64,000 nt of DNA from Rhodovibrio sodomensis (GTDB lineage Bacteria > Pseudomonadota > Alphaproteobacteria > Kiloniellales > Rhodovibrionaceae), in contig NZ_NRRL01000003.1 in the NCBI RefSeq assembly GCF_016583645.1, positions 1 to 64,000 of the forward strand. Direction: 5' to 3'. A model generated the notes under the pieces. It searched no databases. It had not been told where the DNA came from and was given only the letters and a program-made list of their open reading frames with translations. Below are positions 17,420-24,962 of this stretch, piece by piece. The translations under genes were made by a program, and so were the position numbers. Each line of letters starts with the position of its first letter. Position 1 is the first letter of the stretch.

Positions 17420-17689
17420 ATGGCCGAGCAGAAGCAGTCGGAGGTCGTTATCGAGGAGCAGCCGGCGGAGCACCGGCTGCCGGAAGGCGCGGCCGTGATG
17501 GACGAGAACGTCTGGCTGCAGCTCCGCAGGCAGCTTCTGAACAACCCGTCCATGCTGGTGGGGTTCGCGCTCGTTCCCGCCGTCCTGGACCTCTTCGTGT
17601 TCGGCGGATGGCTGAGCGTTTGTCTGTGGGGAGCGGCGGTGGTCGGACTTCCCGCGTGGTGGTTGATCCGCCGGGGGAGGCTGAAATGA
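17420..17689 (+). CDS. Small inner-membrane protein before VirB6
   Basis: An 89-aa protein with a polar, Glu-rich N-terminus, a central helix (ENVWLQLRRQLLNN) and two closely spaced hydrophobic stretches (SMLVGFALVPAVLDLFVFGGWLSVCLWGAAVVGLPAWWLI), ending in basic RRGRLK. ATG 17420 is preferred over an in-frame GTG three bases earlier. The stop overlaps the virB6 start (ATGA), so the two are translated together. A small partner of the VirB6 channel is a reasonable inference; the family is unknown. Confidence 0.6.
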   Translation: MAEQKQSEVVIEEQPAEHRLPEGAAVMDENVWLQLRRQLLNNPSMLVGFALVPAVLDLFVFGGWLSVCLWGAAVVGLPAWWLIRRGRLK

Positions 17690-19398
17690 TCCGACACCTG
17701 CTCGCCGTACTGGCACTCGCGCTTGTATTCATCGCCACCGGGCCCCGTGAAGCGCACGCCTTCAGCATTGGCGATTTCGCCGGGGGCGCGCAGGACGTCT
17801 TCGCGGACACCCTCAGCGACATGTCTGGCACCGTGACGAACGGGGTCGGGCGCGTTTGGGATGGCGTCAGCGGTGTTGCAAGTGACGCGATTACGTTCGT
17901 CGACAATTCCTGGGTCGCTGAGGGCGCGCGGACGGCTGTCGACGGGGTAATCGGTGCTGGCGACGCTCTTGTGACAGGTGTGGGAAATGCCGGGCGGTGG
18001 GCGATCTATGGCGCCCAAGAGGTGGACGCTGACCAGATCAATGCCAAACTGAATATGGATTGCTGGTCCTGCACCTTCGTCGGCCGCTTCGCCGAAATGG
18101 CGGACGCGTTCTCCCGGGAGGTCTACCTTCAGATCTCGATCTGGCTGGGGCCGATCGTCAGTCTCGTGTTCGCAATCTGGCTGCTGCTGCAGGCCACCAA
18201 ACTGTTTTTCCCGGAGCACACGGATCGCCCGTCGAACGTGCTCCGGACCCTGGTGACGCGTGGCTTGCTCTTTCTGATCGTCGCCTTCCTGCTCACCGGC
18301 CCCCAGACCTACGGCGGTCGGGCATCGGGGATCATCGAGGGGCGCCAGATGTTCTTCGACTGGGGCCCTTACGCCCTGATCGACGCCGCGGCGGACGTCA
18401 GCAACGAGATTATCGTCGGCAGCGGAAAGTTCGGCGCGAATCAGGCGATCTATGACGGAGGTGGGGGCAACCCGTCGTTCGCAGATCCGGGGGAGAATAG
18501 CACCTGTGGCCAGTACGACACGCTCCGGGACGATGCGAACGACGCCTCGAAGGGCTCGCTGGCCGGTCTTGGGGGTGATGAGGGCCGGAGCTTCCTGCCG
18601 CAGGAGACGATCCAAGTGATGACCTGCCAGATCGCGCACATGCAGCGCGTCAACAACGTAGGCCGGCTGGCCGGCACGTACATTCTGGCCGAGATGGGTG
18701 GCGACAGTGCGAGCTTTGCCGCGAAGGCGGTGACACTCGATTTTTCGGGAATCTTCTCCAGCATCGCGGCGGTCCTGGCCGGGTTGATCCTGTTGATCGT
18801 GTTCATCATCGCGCTGGTCGCCTACCCGTTTTTCTTCATCGATATCCTGGTGCGGATCTTCTTCATCGCGGCCTTCGCACCGATCTTCATCCTAATGGCT
18901 CTGTTCAAGCCCAGCCAGCAGTTCTCGGTCGCGGCCGCGAAAGCGTTGTTCGCCGGCGTCGTGACCATCATCGTGACAGCCATGATCTACGCGCTCACGG
19001 CGACCATGATGAGCTACGTCCCGCTGATGATCGAGAACCCGGCCGGCGGCACCTTCAAGACCTTCACCGAGGTCCTGGTTGCGCTGTCGAACGCGAAGAT
19101 GATCGTTAACCTCTCGTTCGAGTCGACGGCCTACTGGTACATGCTGATGGCCGGCCTGTTCTCGCTGTTCCTGATGCGTAAGTCGGCGACGCTGATCTCG
19201 GGGATCTTCAGCACGCACGGCGCCGACCAGAACATGGGTATCGCCGCCCAGAACTTCGCGAAGAGTGTGGGCACCAAGGCGATCATGGGCGCGACGGTGG
19301 CGATGGTCGCGCCGGTTGCCGCCGGCGGCATGGTTGGCGGCAAGGCGGGCATGAGCAAGCTCAAGTCGATGATGAACCCGAGGAACCTGGAGGGATAA
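17686..19398 (+). CDS. virB6: VirB6/TrbL-like T4SS inner-membrane channel protein
   Basis: Polytopic protein of 570 aa. The ATG at 17686 overlaps the previous stop and begins a signal-like segment ending EAHAF; the longer open frame upstream is out of context. After a loop of about 130 residues come membrane segments near LGPIVSLVFAIWLLLQATKLFF, TRGLLFLIVAFLLTG, then a cluster (IAAVLAGLILLIVFIIALVAYPFFFIDILVRIFFIAAFAPIFILMALF, VVTIIVTAMIYALTATMMSYV, WYMLMAGLFSLFLM). The C-terminus is Gly/Ala/Met-rich. This fits VirB6/TrbL, which forms the DNA channel at the inner membrane. It is more than 20 kb from the other virB genes and on the opposite strand. Confidence 0.78.
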   Translation: MIRHLLAVLALALVFIATGPREAHAFSIGDFAGGAQDVFADTLSDMSGTVTNGVGRVWDGVSGVASDAITFVDNSWVAEGARTAVDGVIGAGDALVTGVGNAGRWAIYGAQEVDADQINAKLNMDCWSCTFVGRFAEMADAFSREVYLQISIWLGPIVSLVFAIWLLLQATKLFFPEHTDRPSNVLRTLVTRGLLFLIVAFLLTGPQTYGGRASGIIEGRQMFFDWGPYALIDAAADVSNEIIVGSGKFGANQAIYDGGGGNPSFADPGENSTCGQYDTLRDDANDASKGSLAGLGGDEGRSFLPQETIQVMTCQIAHMQRVNNVGRLAGTYILAEMGGDSASFAAKAVTLDFSGIFSSIAAVLAGLILLIVFIIALVAYPFFFIDILVRIFFIAAFAPIFILMALFKPSQQFSVAAAKALFAGVVTIIVTAMIYALTATMMSYVPLMIENPAGGTFKTFTEVLVALSNAKMIVNLSFESTAYWYMLMAGLFSLFLMRKSATLISGIFSTHGADQNMGIAAQNFAKSVGTKAIMGATVAMVAPVAAGGMVGGKAGMSKLKSMMNPRNLEG

Positions 19399-19510
19399 GT
19401 ACGGTCCCCGCGATTGCGGGTACCGTACCCGGACCTATCCTCATAGATGTGAGTACGGTCACGCGCAATGGCCGTACGGCCCACGTTGAACCGACAAGGA
19501 TAGGCGAGCC
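19399..19510 (+). promoter_or_regulatory. Regulatory gap before the sigma factor gene with three ACCGTA/TACGGT elements
   Basis: The 112-bp gap carries TACGGT at 19400-19405, ACCGTA at 19422-19427 and TACGGT at 19454-19459. The first two flank a short hairpin (CCCCGCGATTGCGGG) which could act as a weak end for the virB6 operon. The density of the element upstream of a transcription factor gene suggests feedback control. Confidence 0.45.
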
Positions 19511-20365
19511 ATGGCGAAAAGCGCCCCCCAGGAGACGAACGGGCCCACGGCGTTCCTGTCTCGTGACGAGGAATGGGCGCTGGCCCGGGCTTGGCTCGAC
19601 GATCAGGACTATGAGGCGCGCGCGAAGATCATCGCGGCCTACCAGCCGATGGCGCAGTCCTACGCGGCGAAGAACGCCCGCTCCGGGCTGTCCTACGAGG
19701 ACCTTCTGCAGGAGGCCAACATGGGTCTGCTGCAGGCGCTCGACCGCTTCAACCCGGATCTCAAGTTCGGCTTCTCCACCTTCTGCCGGTACCACATCAT
19801 CAGCCGGCTTCAGATCTATTCGCTGGAGCACAGCGCGCCGGTGCGGATCTTCAACACCGCGCCGACCAAGGCGCTGATGAGCCGGTTCAACCGGCGCCGT
19901 CGCGAGATCGAGGCCGAGACGGGCGCCATCTTGGACGAGGAAGGTCGGGATCAGATCTGCCAGGAACTGGGGATCGACCGCGGGCAGCTCGAGCGTTTCG
20001 AGATGGCCGTGACTTCGCCGGTGCCGCTGGATGCCGGTGCGGGCATCAACGGCGACGAAACCACCAGGCCGGTGGAGCTGATCGACGAGGGGCTCAGCCC
20101 GGAGGAGGGTGCGCTCGAGCGCCTCGGGCAGGCGCGGGTCCGGGAGATCATCGACCGGACGATCTTGGCGATGGGCGAGCGCGAACAGCGCATTCTCGAT
20201 GCCCGGCACCGGATCGACCCGCAGGTGACCCTGGAGGCGCTGTCGAAGGAGTTCCGGATCTCGCGCGAGCGTGTGCGGCAGATCGAACTGAGGGCGCTCG
20301 CGCAGCTGCGCGCCGAGCTGGAGCGCCATGGCATCGACGGCGTGGCGGCAATCATGGCGCGGTGA
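19511..20365 (+). CDS. RpoH-like (group 3) RNA polymerase sigma factor
   Basis: Directs RNA polymerase to specific promoters. The 284-aa length and layout match sigma-32. Region 1.2/2.1 begins LSRDEEWALARAWLDD..YEARAKIIAAYQPM. Region 2.2 is LSYEDLLQEANMGLLQALDRFNP, the core-binding signature. Region 2.3/2.4 is FGFSTFCRYHIISRLQIYSLEHS. Region 3 is EEGRDQICQELGIDRGQLERFE. Region 4.2 is TLEALSKEFRISRERVRQIELRALAQLR, an intact helix-turn-helix. A typical RpoH has a QRKLFFNLR box; here the equivalent segment (TKALMSRFNRRRREIE) is diverged. A plasmid-borne copy suggests that plasmid genes use their own promoters. Confidence 0.88.
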   Translation: MAKSAPQETNGPTAFLSRDEEWALARAWLDDQDYEARAKIIAAYQPMAQSYAAKNARSGLSYEDLLQEANMGLLQALDRFNPDLKFGFSTFCRYHIISRLQIYSLEHSAPVRIFNTAPTKALMSRFNRRRREIEAETGAILDEEGRDQICQELGIDRGQLERFEMAVTSPVPLDAGAGINGDETTRPVELIDEGLSPEEGALERLGQARVREIIDRTILAMGEREQRILDARHRIDPQVTLEALSKEFRISRERVRQIELRALAQLRAELERHGIDGVAAIMAR

Positions 20366-20386
20366 GCCGCGCGTCCGGAGGCGGGG

Positions 20387-22120
20387 ATGGACATCGATCA
20401 GCTGAATCCGGAGCAGTCGCGCGCGGCCGCGCACCTCGATGGTCCGATGCTGGTCGTCTCCGGGCCCGGTACGGGCAAGACGACCGCTCTTGCGGCCCGC
20501 TATCGCGAGCTGCTGCGCCGCGGGGTTGAGCCCGAGCGGATCTTGGCGATCACCTTCACCCGAAAGGCCGCCCAGCACATGTTGGCCCGGATCACCCGCG
20601 AGGTCGGGGTCGAGGCCAAGCGCACCGCGATCGGCACCTTCCACTCGATCGCCCTGTTCGTGATCAAGAACTGGCCGCAGGCCTTCGGCGAGCTGCCGAG
20701 CCGACGTATCCTGGGGGACAGCGAGCCGGAGCTGATCGTGCTCAAGCTGGCAGGCGAGCTGGATGTCCCCAGTGACGGCCTGGCGGATGCGATCGAGCGG
20801 TACAAGGATCAGCTGATCACCCCCGAGCAGGCGATCGCGGACGCCCGCAAGGCGCAGGGTGTCGCGCGTCACGGCGCGGAGGTGCGCGCGCGGGTGTACG
20901 CCCGCTACCAGAAAGAGCTCGCGCAGCGGAACGCGATCGACTTCGGGGACATCGTGATGGCGGTCGTGCGCGCGATGGCGCAGGACAAGCGTCTGCTGGC
21001 CACCCTGCGGGAGCGCTATACCCACGTGATGATCGACGAGTTCCAGGACATCAACAAGGCGCAGTACCGCCTGGTTCAGCTCCTGGCCGGGAAAGGGGGC
21101 AACGTCTGGGCGATCGGCGACCCGGATCAGTCGATATATGGGTTTCGCGGATCTGACATCCGCTACATCTTGAACTTCGATCGCTTGTTCCCCGGGCGCC
21201 GGCGGATCGAGCTCGTGCAGAACTACCGGTCGTGTCAGGGCATCCTGGACGTGGCGACGGGACTGATCTCGAACAACCGGCTGCGCTTCGGCGCCAAGGA
21301 GCTGCGCGCGTACCGGTCCGATGCGGCGGCGCTGCGGCTGCACGAGGCCCGGGATTCCATGCACGAGGCCGAATGGGTCGCCGACGAGATCGAGCGCCTG
21401 GCCGGGGAAGGCGTGCCCTACGAAGAGATGGCAGTGCTGGTGCGGGTGGCGCACCACGGTACCTGGATCGAGCAGGCGCTGTCGCGGCGCGGCATTCCGT
21501 TCGAGCTGCTGGGGGTCACCAACTTCTGGACGCTCACGGAGGTGAAGCGCGCGCTGCGTGCGATCCAGGAAGTGACCGGCACGCAGGTCGCCCCCGACAG
21601 TGAACCGACGCCGCGCTGGCTGATGGAGAAGATCGGCGAGCCGAGCGGGAACTTCGTCAAGGACGCCCGGTCGGTGTGCCATGCCGTGGCGCGCAGCCCG
21701 AGCAAGGTGATCACCGGACAGCGGCGCGAAGCGTGGCAGGCCGCCATGAACGTACTGGCCGAAGAGATCAAGGTGCTCGGCTCGCCGAAGGCGTTCGGGG
21801 ACTTCGTGAAGGCGCGCGGCGCCGTCGGTCAGCGGGGCGATCAGAAGGGTGTTAGTCTGGGCACGATCCACGCGGCCAAGGGGCTCGAGTGGTCGGCCGT
21901 GTTCCTCGCCGCCTGCGAGGAAGGTGTGCTGCCGCACGCCAAGAACGACGACATCGAGGAGGAGCGGCGGCTCGCCTTCGTCGCGATCACCCGGGCGCGG
22001 AGCTTTGTTGGGGTCTCCTACGCGTTGAGCCGCGGCCGTCAGGAGGCCGCGCCGTCGCCGTTCGTCGGTGAGATGCTCCGGGCCGCCGGACCTGGTCTAT
22101 TCAAGCGCTCATCTGATTAG
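20387..22120 (+). CDS. UvrD/PcrA-family DNA helicase
   Basis: Superfamily 1A 3'-5' helicase, 577 aa, somewhat shorter than UvrD (about 720). Motifs: LNPEQSRAA (Q), Walker A GPGTGKT, ITFTRKAA (Ia), TFHSIA (Ib), HVMIDEFQDIN (II), WAIGDPDQSIYGFRGSD (III), ELVQNYRS (IV), LGTIHAAKGLEWSAVFL (V), and EEERRLAFVAITRAR (VI). All ATPase motifs look intact; the 2B region is reduced. It lies 21 bp after the sigma factor gene and may be co-transcribed. Possible roles are plasmid replication, repair or strand displacement during transfer. Confidence 0.93.
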   Translation: MDIDQLNPEQSRAAAHLDGPMLVVSGPGTGKTTALAARYRELLRRGVEPERILAITFTRKAAQHMLARITREVGVEAKRTAIGTFHSIALFVIKNWPQAFGELPSRRILGDSEPELIVLKLAGELDVPSDGLADAIERYKDQLITPEQAIADARKAQGVARHGAEVRARVYARYQKELAQRNAIDFGDIVMAVVRAMAQDKRLLATLRERYTHVMIDEFQDINKAQYRLVQLLAGKGGNVWAIGDPDQSIYGFRGSDIRYILNFDRLFPGRRRIELVQNYRSCQGILDVATGLISNNRLRFGAKELRAYRSDAAALRLHEARDSMHEAEWVADEIERLAGEGVPYEEMAVLVRVAHHGTWIEQALSRRGIPFELLGVTNFWTLTEVKRALRAIQEVTGTQVAPDSEPTPRWLMEKIGEPSGNFVKDARSVCHAVARSPSKVITGQRREAWQAAMNVLAEEIKVLGSPKAFGDFVKARGAVGQRGDQKGVSLGTIHAAKGLEWSAVFLAACEEGVLPHAKNDDIEEERRLAFVAITRARSFVGVSYALSRGRQEAAPSPFVGEMLRAAGPGLFKRSSD

Positions 22121-22143
22121 GTGCGCGCCTGACCCTGGGCCCC

Positions 22144-22623
22144 TCAGTCGCGCGCATGCGGGTCGAGCAGGCGCCGGCACGCCTTGCAGGTGATTCGCGC
22201 GTCCGGGGCCGCCTGGCCCCAGTCATGGGGCACGAGATCTGGCTTGCACAGGGCTTCGCCCGGCCGTCGTTTAAGCCGCCCTCTGAGGACCGTGTCGGCC
22301 GCGACCGCATGCACGACGGTCCGGCGCTGCTGGCCGGTTCCCGACGAGCCGGCGGTGAGCTGGTCGGCCCGCAGCGCGCGCATCGGGTCGAAGGCGAAGC
22401 CGTAGGCCTGGCGCTGGCGATCGTAACGCGTCCTGCGGTCGTCCTCTGATTCGCCGCCCGCGTCGAGCACTTCGGCCCAATCCGAACTCGATCGCGCCTC
22501 GACAGACCGCTGACGCGCGCGCCAGTCCTCAATCGAAAGCCCCGCAGCGCGGGCGCGCTCGTGGTCGAGGCTGTCCGGCTGGCGCTGGCTTGGCCAGACC
22601 CAGAGGCTCCATTGGATTGCCAT
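22144..22623 (-). CDS. Uncharacterised small protein with a CxxC at the C-terminus
   Basis: A 159-aa protein read from ATG 22623, with GGAG six bases upstream; a TTG start twelve bases earlier is less likely. It is polar and Arg-rich. The only notable motif is ITCKACRRLLDPHARD at the very end, a single CxxC that could be half of a zinc site (another Cys is in ALCKPDLVPHDW). Convergent with the UvrD-like gene. A promoter-like element nearly identical to that upstream of recD2 lies about 65 bp before the start. Function unknown. Confidence 0.55.
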   Translation of the reverse strand: MAIQWSLWVWPSQRQPDSLDHERARAAGLSIEDWRARQRSVEARSSSDWAEVLDAGGESEDDRRTRYDRQRQAYGFAFDPMRALRADQLTAGSSGTGQQRRTVVHAVAADTVLRGRLKRRPGEALCKPDLVPHDWGQAAPDARITCKACRRLLDPHARD

Positions 22624-22687
22624 CACAGGCTCCAAGGATCGTTACGCCGATCCGGCAGGCCAACTCAAGCGCCTGCGGGTTATCGTG

Positions 22688-22704
22688 AGGTAAATGGGGC
22701 CGGT
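22688..22704 (-). promoter_or_regulatory. CCCCATTTA promoter-like element (second copy)
   Basis: Reads ACCGGCCCCATTTACCT on the minus strand. It differs by one base from the element at 16972-16988 and is placed similarly ahead of a minus-strand gene. It is a candidate target of the plasmid sigma factor. Confidence 0.35.
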
Positions 22705-22729
22705 TCGGCAGCCTGGCCGACGGGGCAGG

Positions 22730-23284
22730 CTAGTCCGACAGGGCCGAGCGGGGGCGGGAGAGGCGCTCGAACTTGCCGAGATCGACACGGACGCCATCGG
22801 AAAGACGGCGGTCGGCGCCGGCCCTGGCGTCGAAACCGTGCAACTCCTTGAATCGCGGGCACAGGGCGCTGTCCGGCGCGTCGACAGCGACGTCGAGGCG
22901 AGCAACCTCGGCTCGCAGCGCCTCCCGTAGAGCCCAGGGTATGGGCAGCGCTTTCTCGTCGGAGTCGAGGGTGTCCAGCGCGTCGACGACGTCGACGGGC
23001 TCGACGTAGACGGCGACCTCGGCATCGTCCGGTAGCCGCGACAGGAGATCCGTCAGGACGGCCATCAGGAAGGTGCGGTGCCGCCCGGCCGCGCCGGCGA
23101 CCAAGCACGGGTGGATCTGTTCGACCCGGTGCAGGGGGCCGCTGTAGCCGATTACCAGCGCGGCTCCGGTGGCGGCGCCATTCGGCCCCCGCGGATCCGG
23201 GTGGTGCACGACGAAGACCTGGAAGGCTTCTCCAGGGATCGTTCGGTTCACTATTCTGCCGGCCTCTCTGCTCGCGACTACCAA
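22730..23284 (-). CDS. Uncharacterised protein, possible RNase H-like fold
   Basis: A frame of up to 184 aa. The start is uncertain: a TTG at 23284 abuts GGGGAG, and a GTG about 33 bp later is another option. The alternation of strands and helices (FQVFVVHHPDP...GAALVIGYSG, then RHRTFLMAVLTDLLSRLPDDAEVAVYVEPVDVVDAL, then ALREALRAEVARLDVAV) recalls RNase H-type proteins. However, the acidic catalytic set is not clearly present, so this is only a fold guess. It is divergent from the decayed helicase at 23340-24074. Confidence 0.4.
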   Translation of the reverse strand: MVVASREAGRIVNRTIPGEAFQVFVVHHPDPRGPNGAATGAALVIGYSGPLHRVEQIHPCLVAGAAGRHRTFLMAVLTDLLSRLPDDAEVAVYVEPVDVVDALDTLDSDEKALPIPWALREALRAEVARLDVAVDAPDSALCPRFKELHGFDARAGADRRLSDGVRVDLGKFERLSRPRSALSD

Positions 23285-23339
23285 CTCCCCGGATGTGGTG
23301 GCGCGGCGACCGGGTTGCCGCAGGGCCGCCAGACGGGAG

Positions 23340-24074
23340 GGGTCCGCATGGGGCTTGGGGCAGCCGATACAGCCTCGATCCCTTCCAAGCCAGTGGTGCT
23401 CTTGGTTGCCGCTGCCCGGTCTTTCTCGGGCGTCGGACGGCCGCGCTTGTCGAGCAGTATCGGATGGATGCGCGGATCGCCGAGCTCGTCAGCGTCCTGT
23501 TCTATGCCGGCGCGCTCCGGAGTCCGGCCGGCGTCCGGGATCCTCTTTCGGCTGTCTTGCCGACGCTCGCGGTGGTGGGCACTTCTCGGTTGGATCCCGA
23601 GGCCGTGCGTGTGCCGGCGGGTCCCGACGCAACGATGTTCACGCCGAGCTCATCAGCAAGCTGCTCACGCCCCTGGAGGCACTGCTGCCGCCGGAAGCGT
23701 CCCTGGGTGTCGTGACGCCTTACAGGGGACAGGCGCGGCGCGTTGGCCGCGCGCTGCAGGCGTCGCGCTGGAAGGGAGCCGCAGGAACGGTCCATAGCCT
23801 GCAGGGCGAGGGGCGTGACCTGGTGATGTTCGACACGGTGGAGGCGACCGGCCTGCCGCTCGGCCGGTTTTTCGGCTGGCATGGCGAACCGCACCGCGAC
23901 GTCGGGGCGCGACTGCTTAACGTCGGCCTCTCCCGCGCACGGACGCATCTGATCGTGCTGGCCGATGTGCCTTACCTGGAAGGCCGGGTATCACGCGGCG
24001 CGCCTTTCGGCAGGCTGCTGGCCATGGCACGGGAGCGCGGGCTCGTGATCGAAGCAACCGCTTTTCTGGAGTAG
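23340..24074 (+). pseudogene. UPF1/DNA2-type SF1 helicase remnant, frameshifted and 5'-truncated
   Basis: Helicase motifs lie in successive plus-strand frames. One frame (to about 23405) has ADTASIPSKPVVL. The next (about 23410-23625) has LVEQYRMDARIAELVSVLFYAGAL, the UPF1-family motif IV region. The third (about 23630-24074) has LGVVTPYRGQARRVGRAL, GTVHSLQGEGRDLVMFD (motif V) and LLNVGLSRARTHLIVLAD (motif VI). At least two frameshifts separate them. The Walker A half is missing, so the gene is 5'-truncated. It is a dead copy unless sequencing errors are responsible. Confidence 0.65.
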
Positions 24075-24119
24075 GTATACCGGGGCCTGTGAGCCGCATC
24101 GGCGAGGCCTCACAGTCCG

Positions 24120-24833
24120 TTACGCCGCCAGACCGCTGCTGCAGATCACGTGAGCGCATTCGGCTTCGAGCGTCTCCGGACTGCCGGTCCGCGCGGCCGC
24201 TTCAAGCCGGGCGCTCGCCTCTGTAAGGGCCCGATGACGCTCGGGCGGAAGATGCCCGCGCAGGGTGGCCGGATCCGCCTCACGCAGGTGGGCCAGGATG
24301 TTGCCGGGCGTCACGCCGCCGATGGACCCGCCCATGGCCAGTCGGGCAACGAGGTAGTGCGTCAGGGCACAGCCCCCGGATTTGATCGAGGCGTTGAGGT
24401 GATGCAGGGCGAGCGCGTGGCTGCGCCGTTCATCGATGGCGATCTCGGCCAGGAGCGCGTGCGCGTGCGCTACGGCTTCGCGGAGTTCGGTCGCGAGGAC
24501 GCTGGTGCTGTCGTCCCCGGCCGACCGGTCCATGCGCGCGTTCAGCATCTTCAGGGCGCGGATGACCTCGGCCTCGACCCGCTGGATCGCACGGGCGCGA
24601 TCGGCCACAGGGCGCTTGCGCGCGGCGACCAACTCGCGCTGACTGAGCGCGATTGCCGCGAACGGGCAGACCTCCGCTGCGATCCCCAGTTCGAGCTCCC
24701 GGTAGCTCACTGAGCCCGAATGGGTCTCGCGCGCCAGGGCGGCGCGGGCGCGGAGGCCGTTCAGGTAGGCCCGGCGCTCGGCGGGCGTCCGGGCGCCACC
24801 GTAGGCGTTCTCGTCGTCGATCAGGGTCGCCAT
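24120..24833 (-). CDS. Uncharacterised helical protein
   Basis: A 237-aa protein, predicted almost entirely helical and Ala/Arg/Glu-rich, without signal or membrane segments. GGAGG lies eight bases before the ATG. No motif recognised; a His-rich helix (HALALHHLNASIKSGGCALTHYLVARLA) is notable. Its upstream gap contains two ACCGTA/TACGGT elements in a very AT-rich stretch, so it is probably regulated with other plasmid genes. It lies upstream of radA on the same strand only in the sense of reading direction; radA ends before its promoter. Confidence 0.5.
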   Translation of the reverse strand: MATLIDDENAYGGARTPAERRAYLNGLRARAALARETHSGSVSYRELELGIAAEVCPFAAIALSQRELVAARKRPVADRARAIQRVEAEVIRALKMLNARMDRSAGDDSTSVLATELREAVAHAHALLAEIAIDERRSHALALHHLNASIKSGGCALTHYLVARLAMGGSIGGVTPGNILAHLREADPATLRGHLPPERHRALTEASARLEAAARTGSPETLEAECAHVICSSGLAA

Positions 24834-24962
24834 GTCAGGGTCCTCCGCTCTGTCTGAGCAGGAGGTGGGTTCGAAGATACAAATACGGTCAAAAAATCGA
24901 TCAAGAACCGTATTCGGTCGCGTATGCCCCGTATTTCCCGGACGAACGTTCTCCGGCGGTGG
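24834..24962 (-). promoter_or_regulatory. AT-rich promoter region with TACGGT and ACCGTA
   Basis: TACGGT at 24884-24889 and ACCGTA at 24907-24912 flank a strikingly AT-rich core (AAAAAATCGATCAAGAA), and a further CCGTATTT follows near 24940. On the minus strand this reads GACCGTATTTGTATCTTC toward the 24833 start. This is the clearest promoter-like setting of the repeated hexamer. Confidence 0.5.

Noticed and set aside
24075..24119. Terminator formed by CTGTGAG/CTCACAG between the helicase remnant and the 24120 gene
   Set aside because: A 7-bp stem without a U-run and a large loop; too weak to call.
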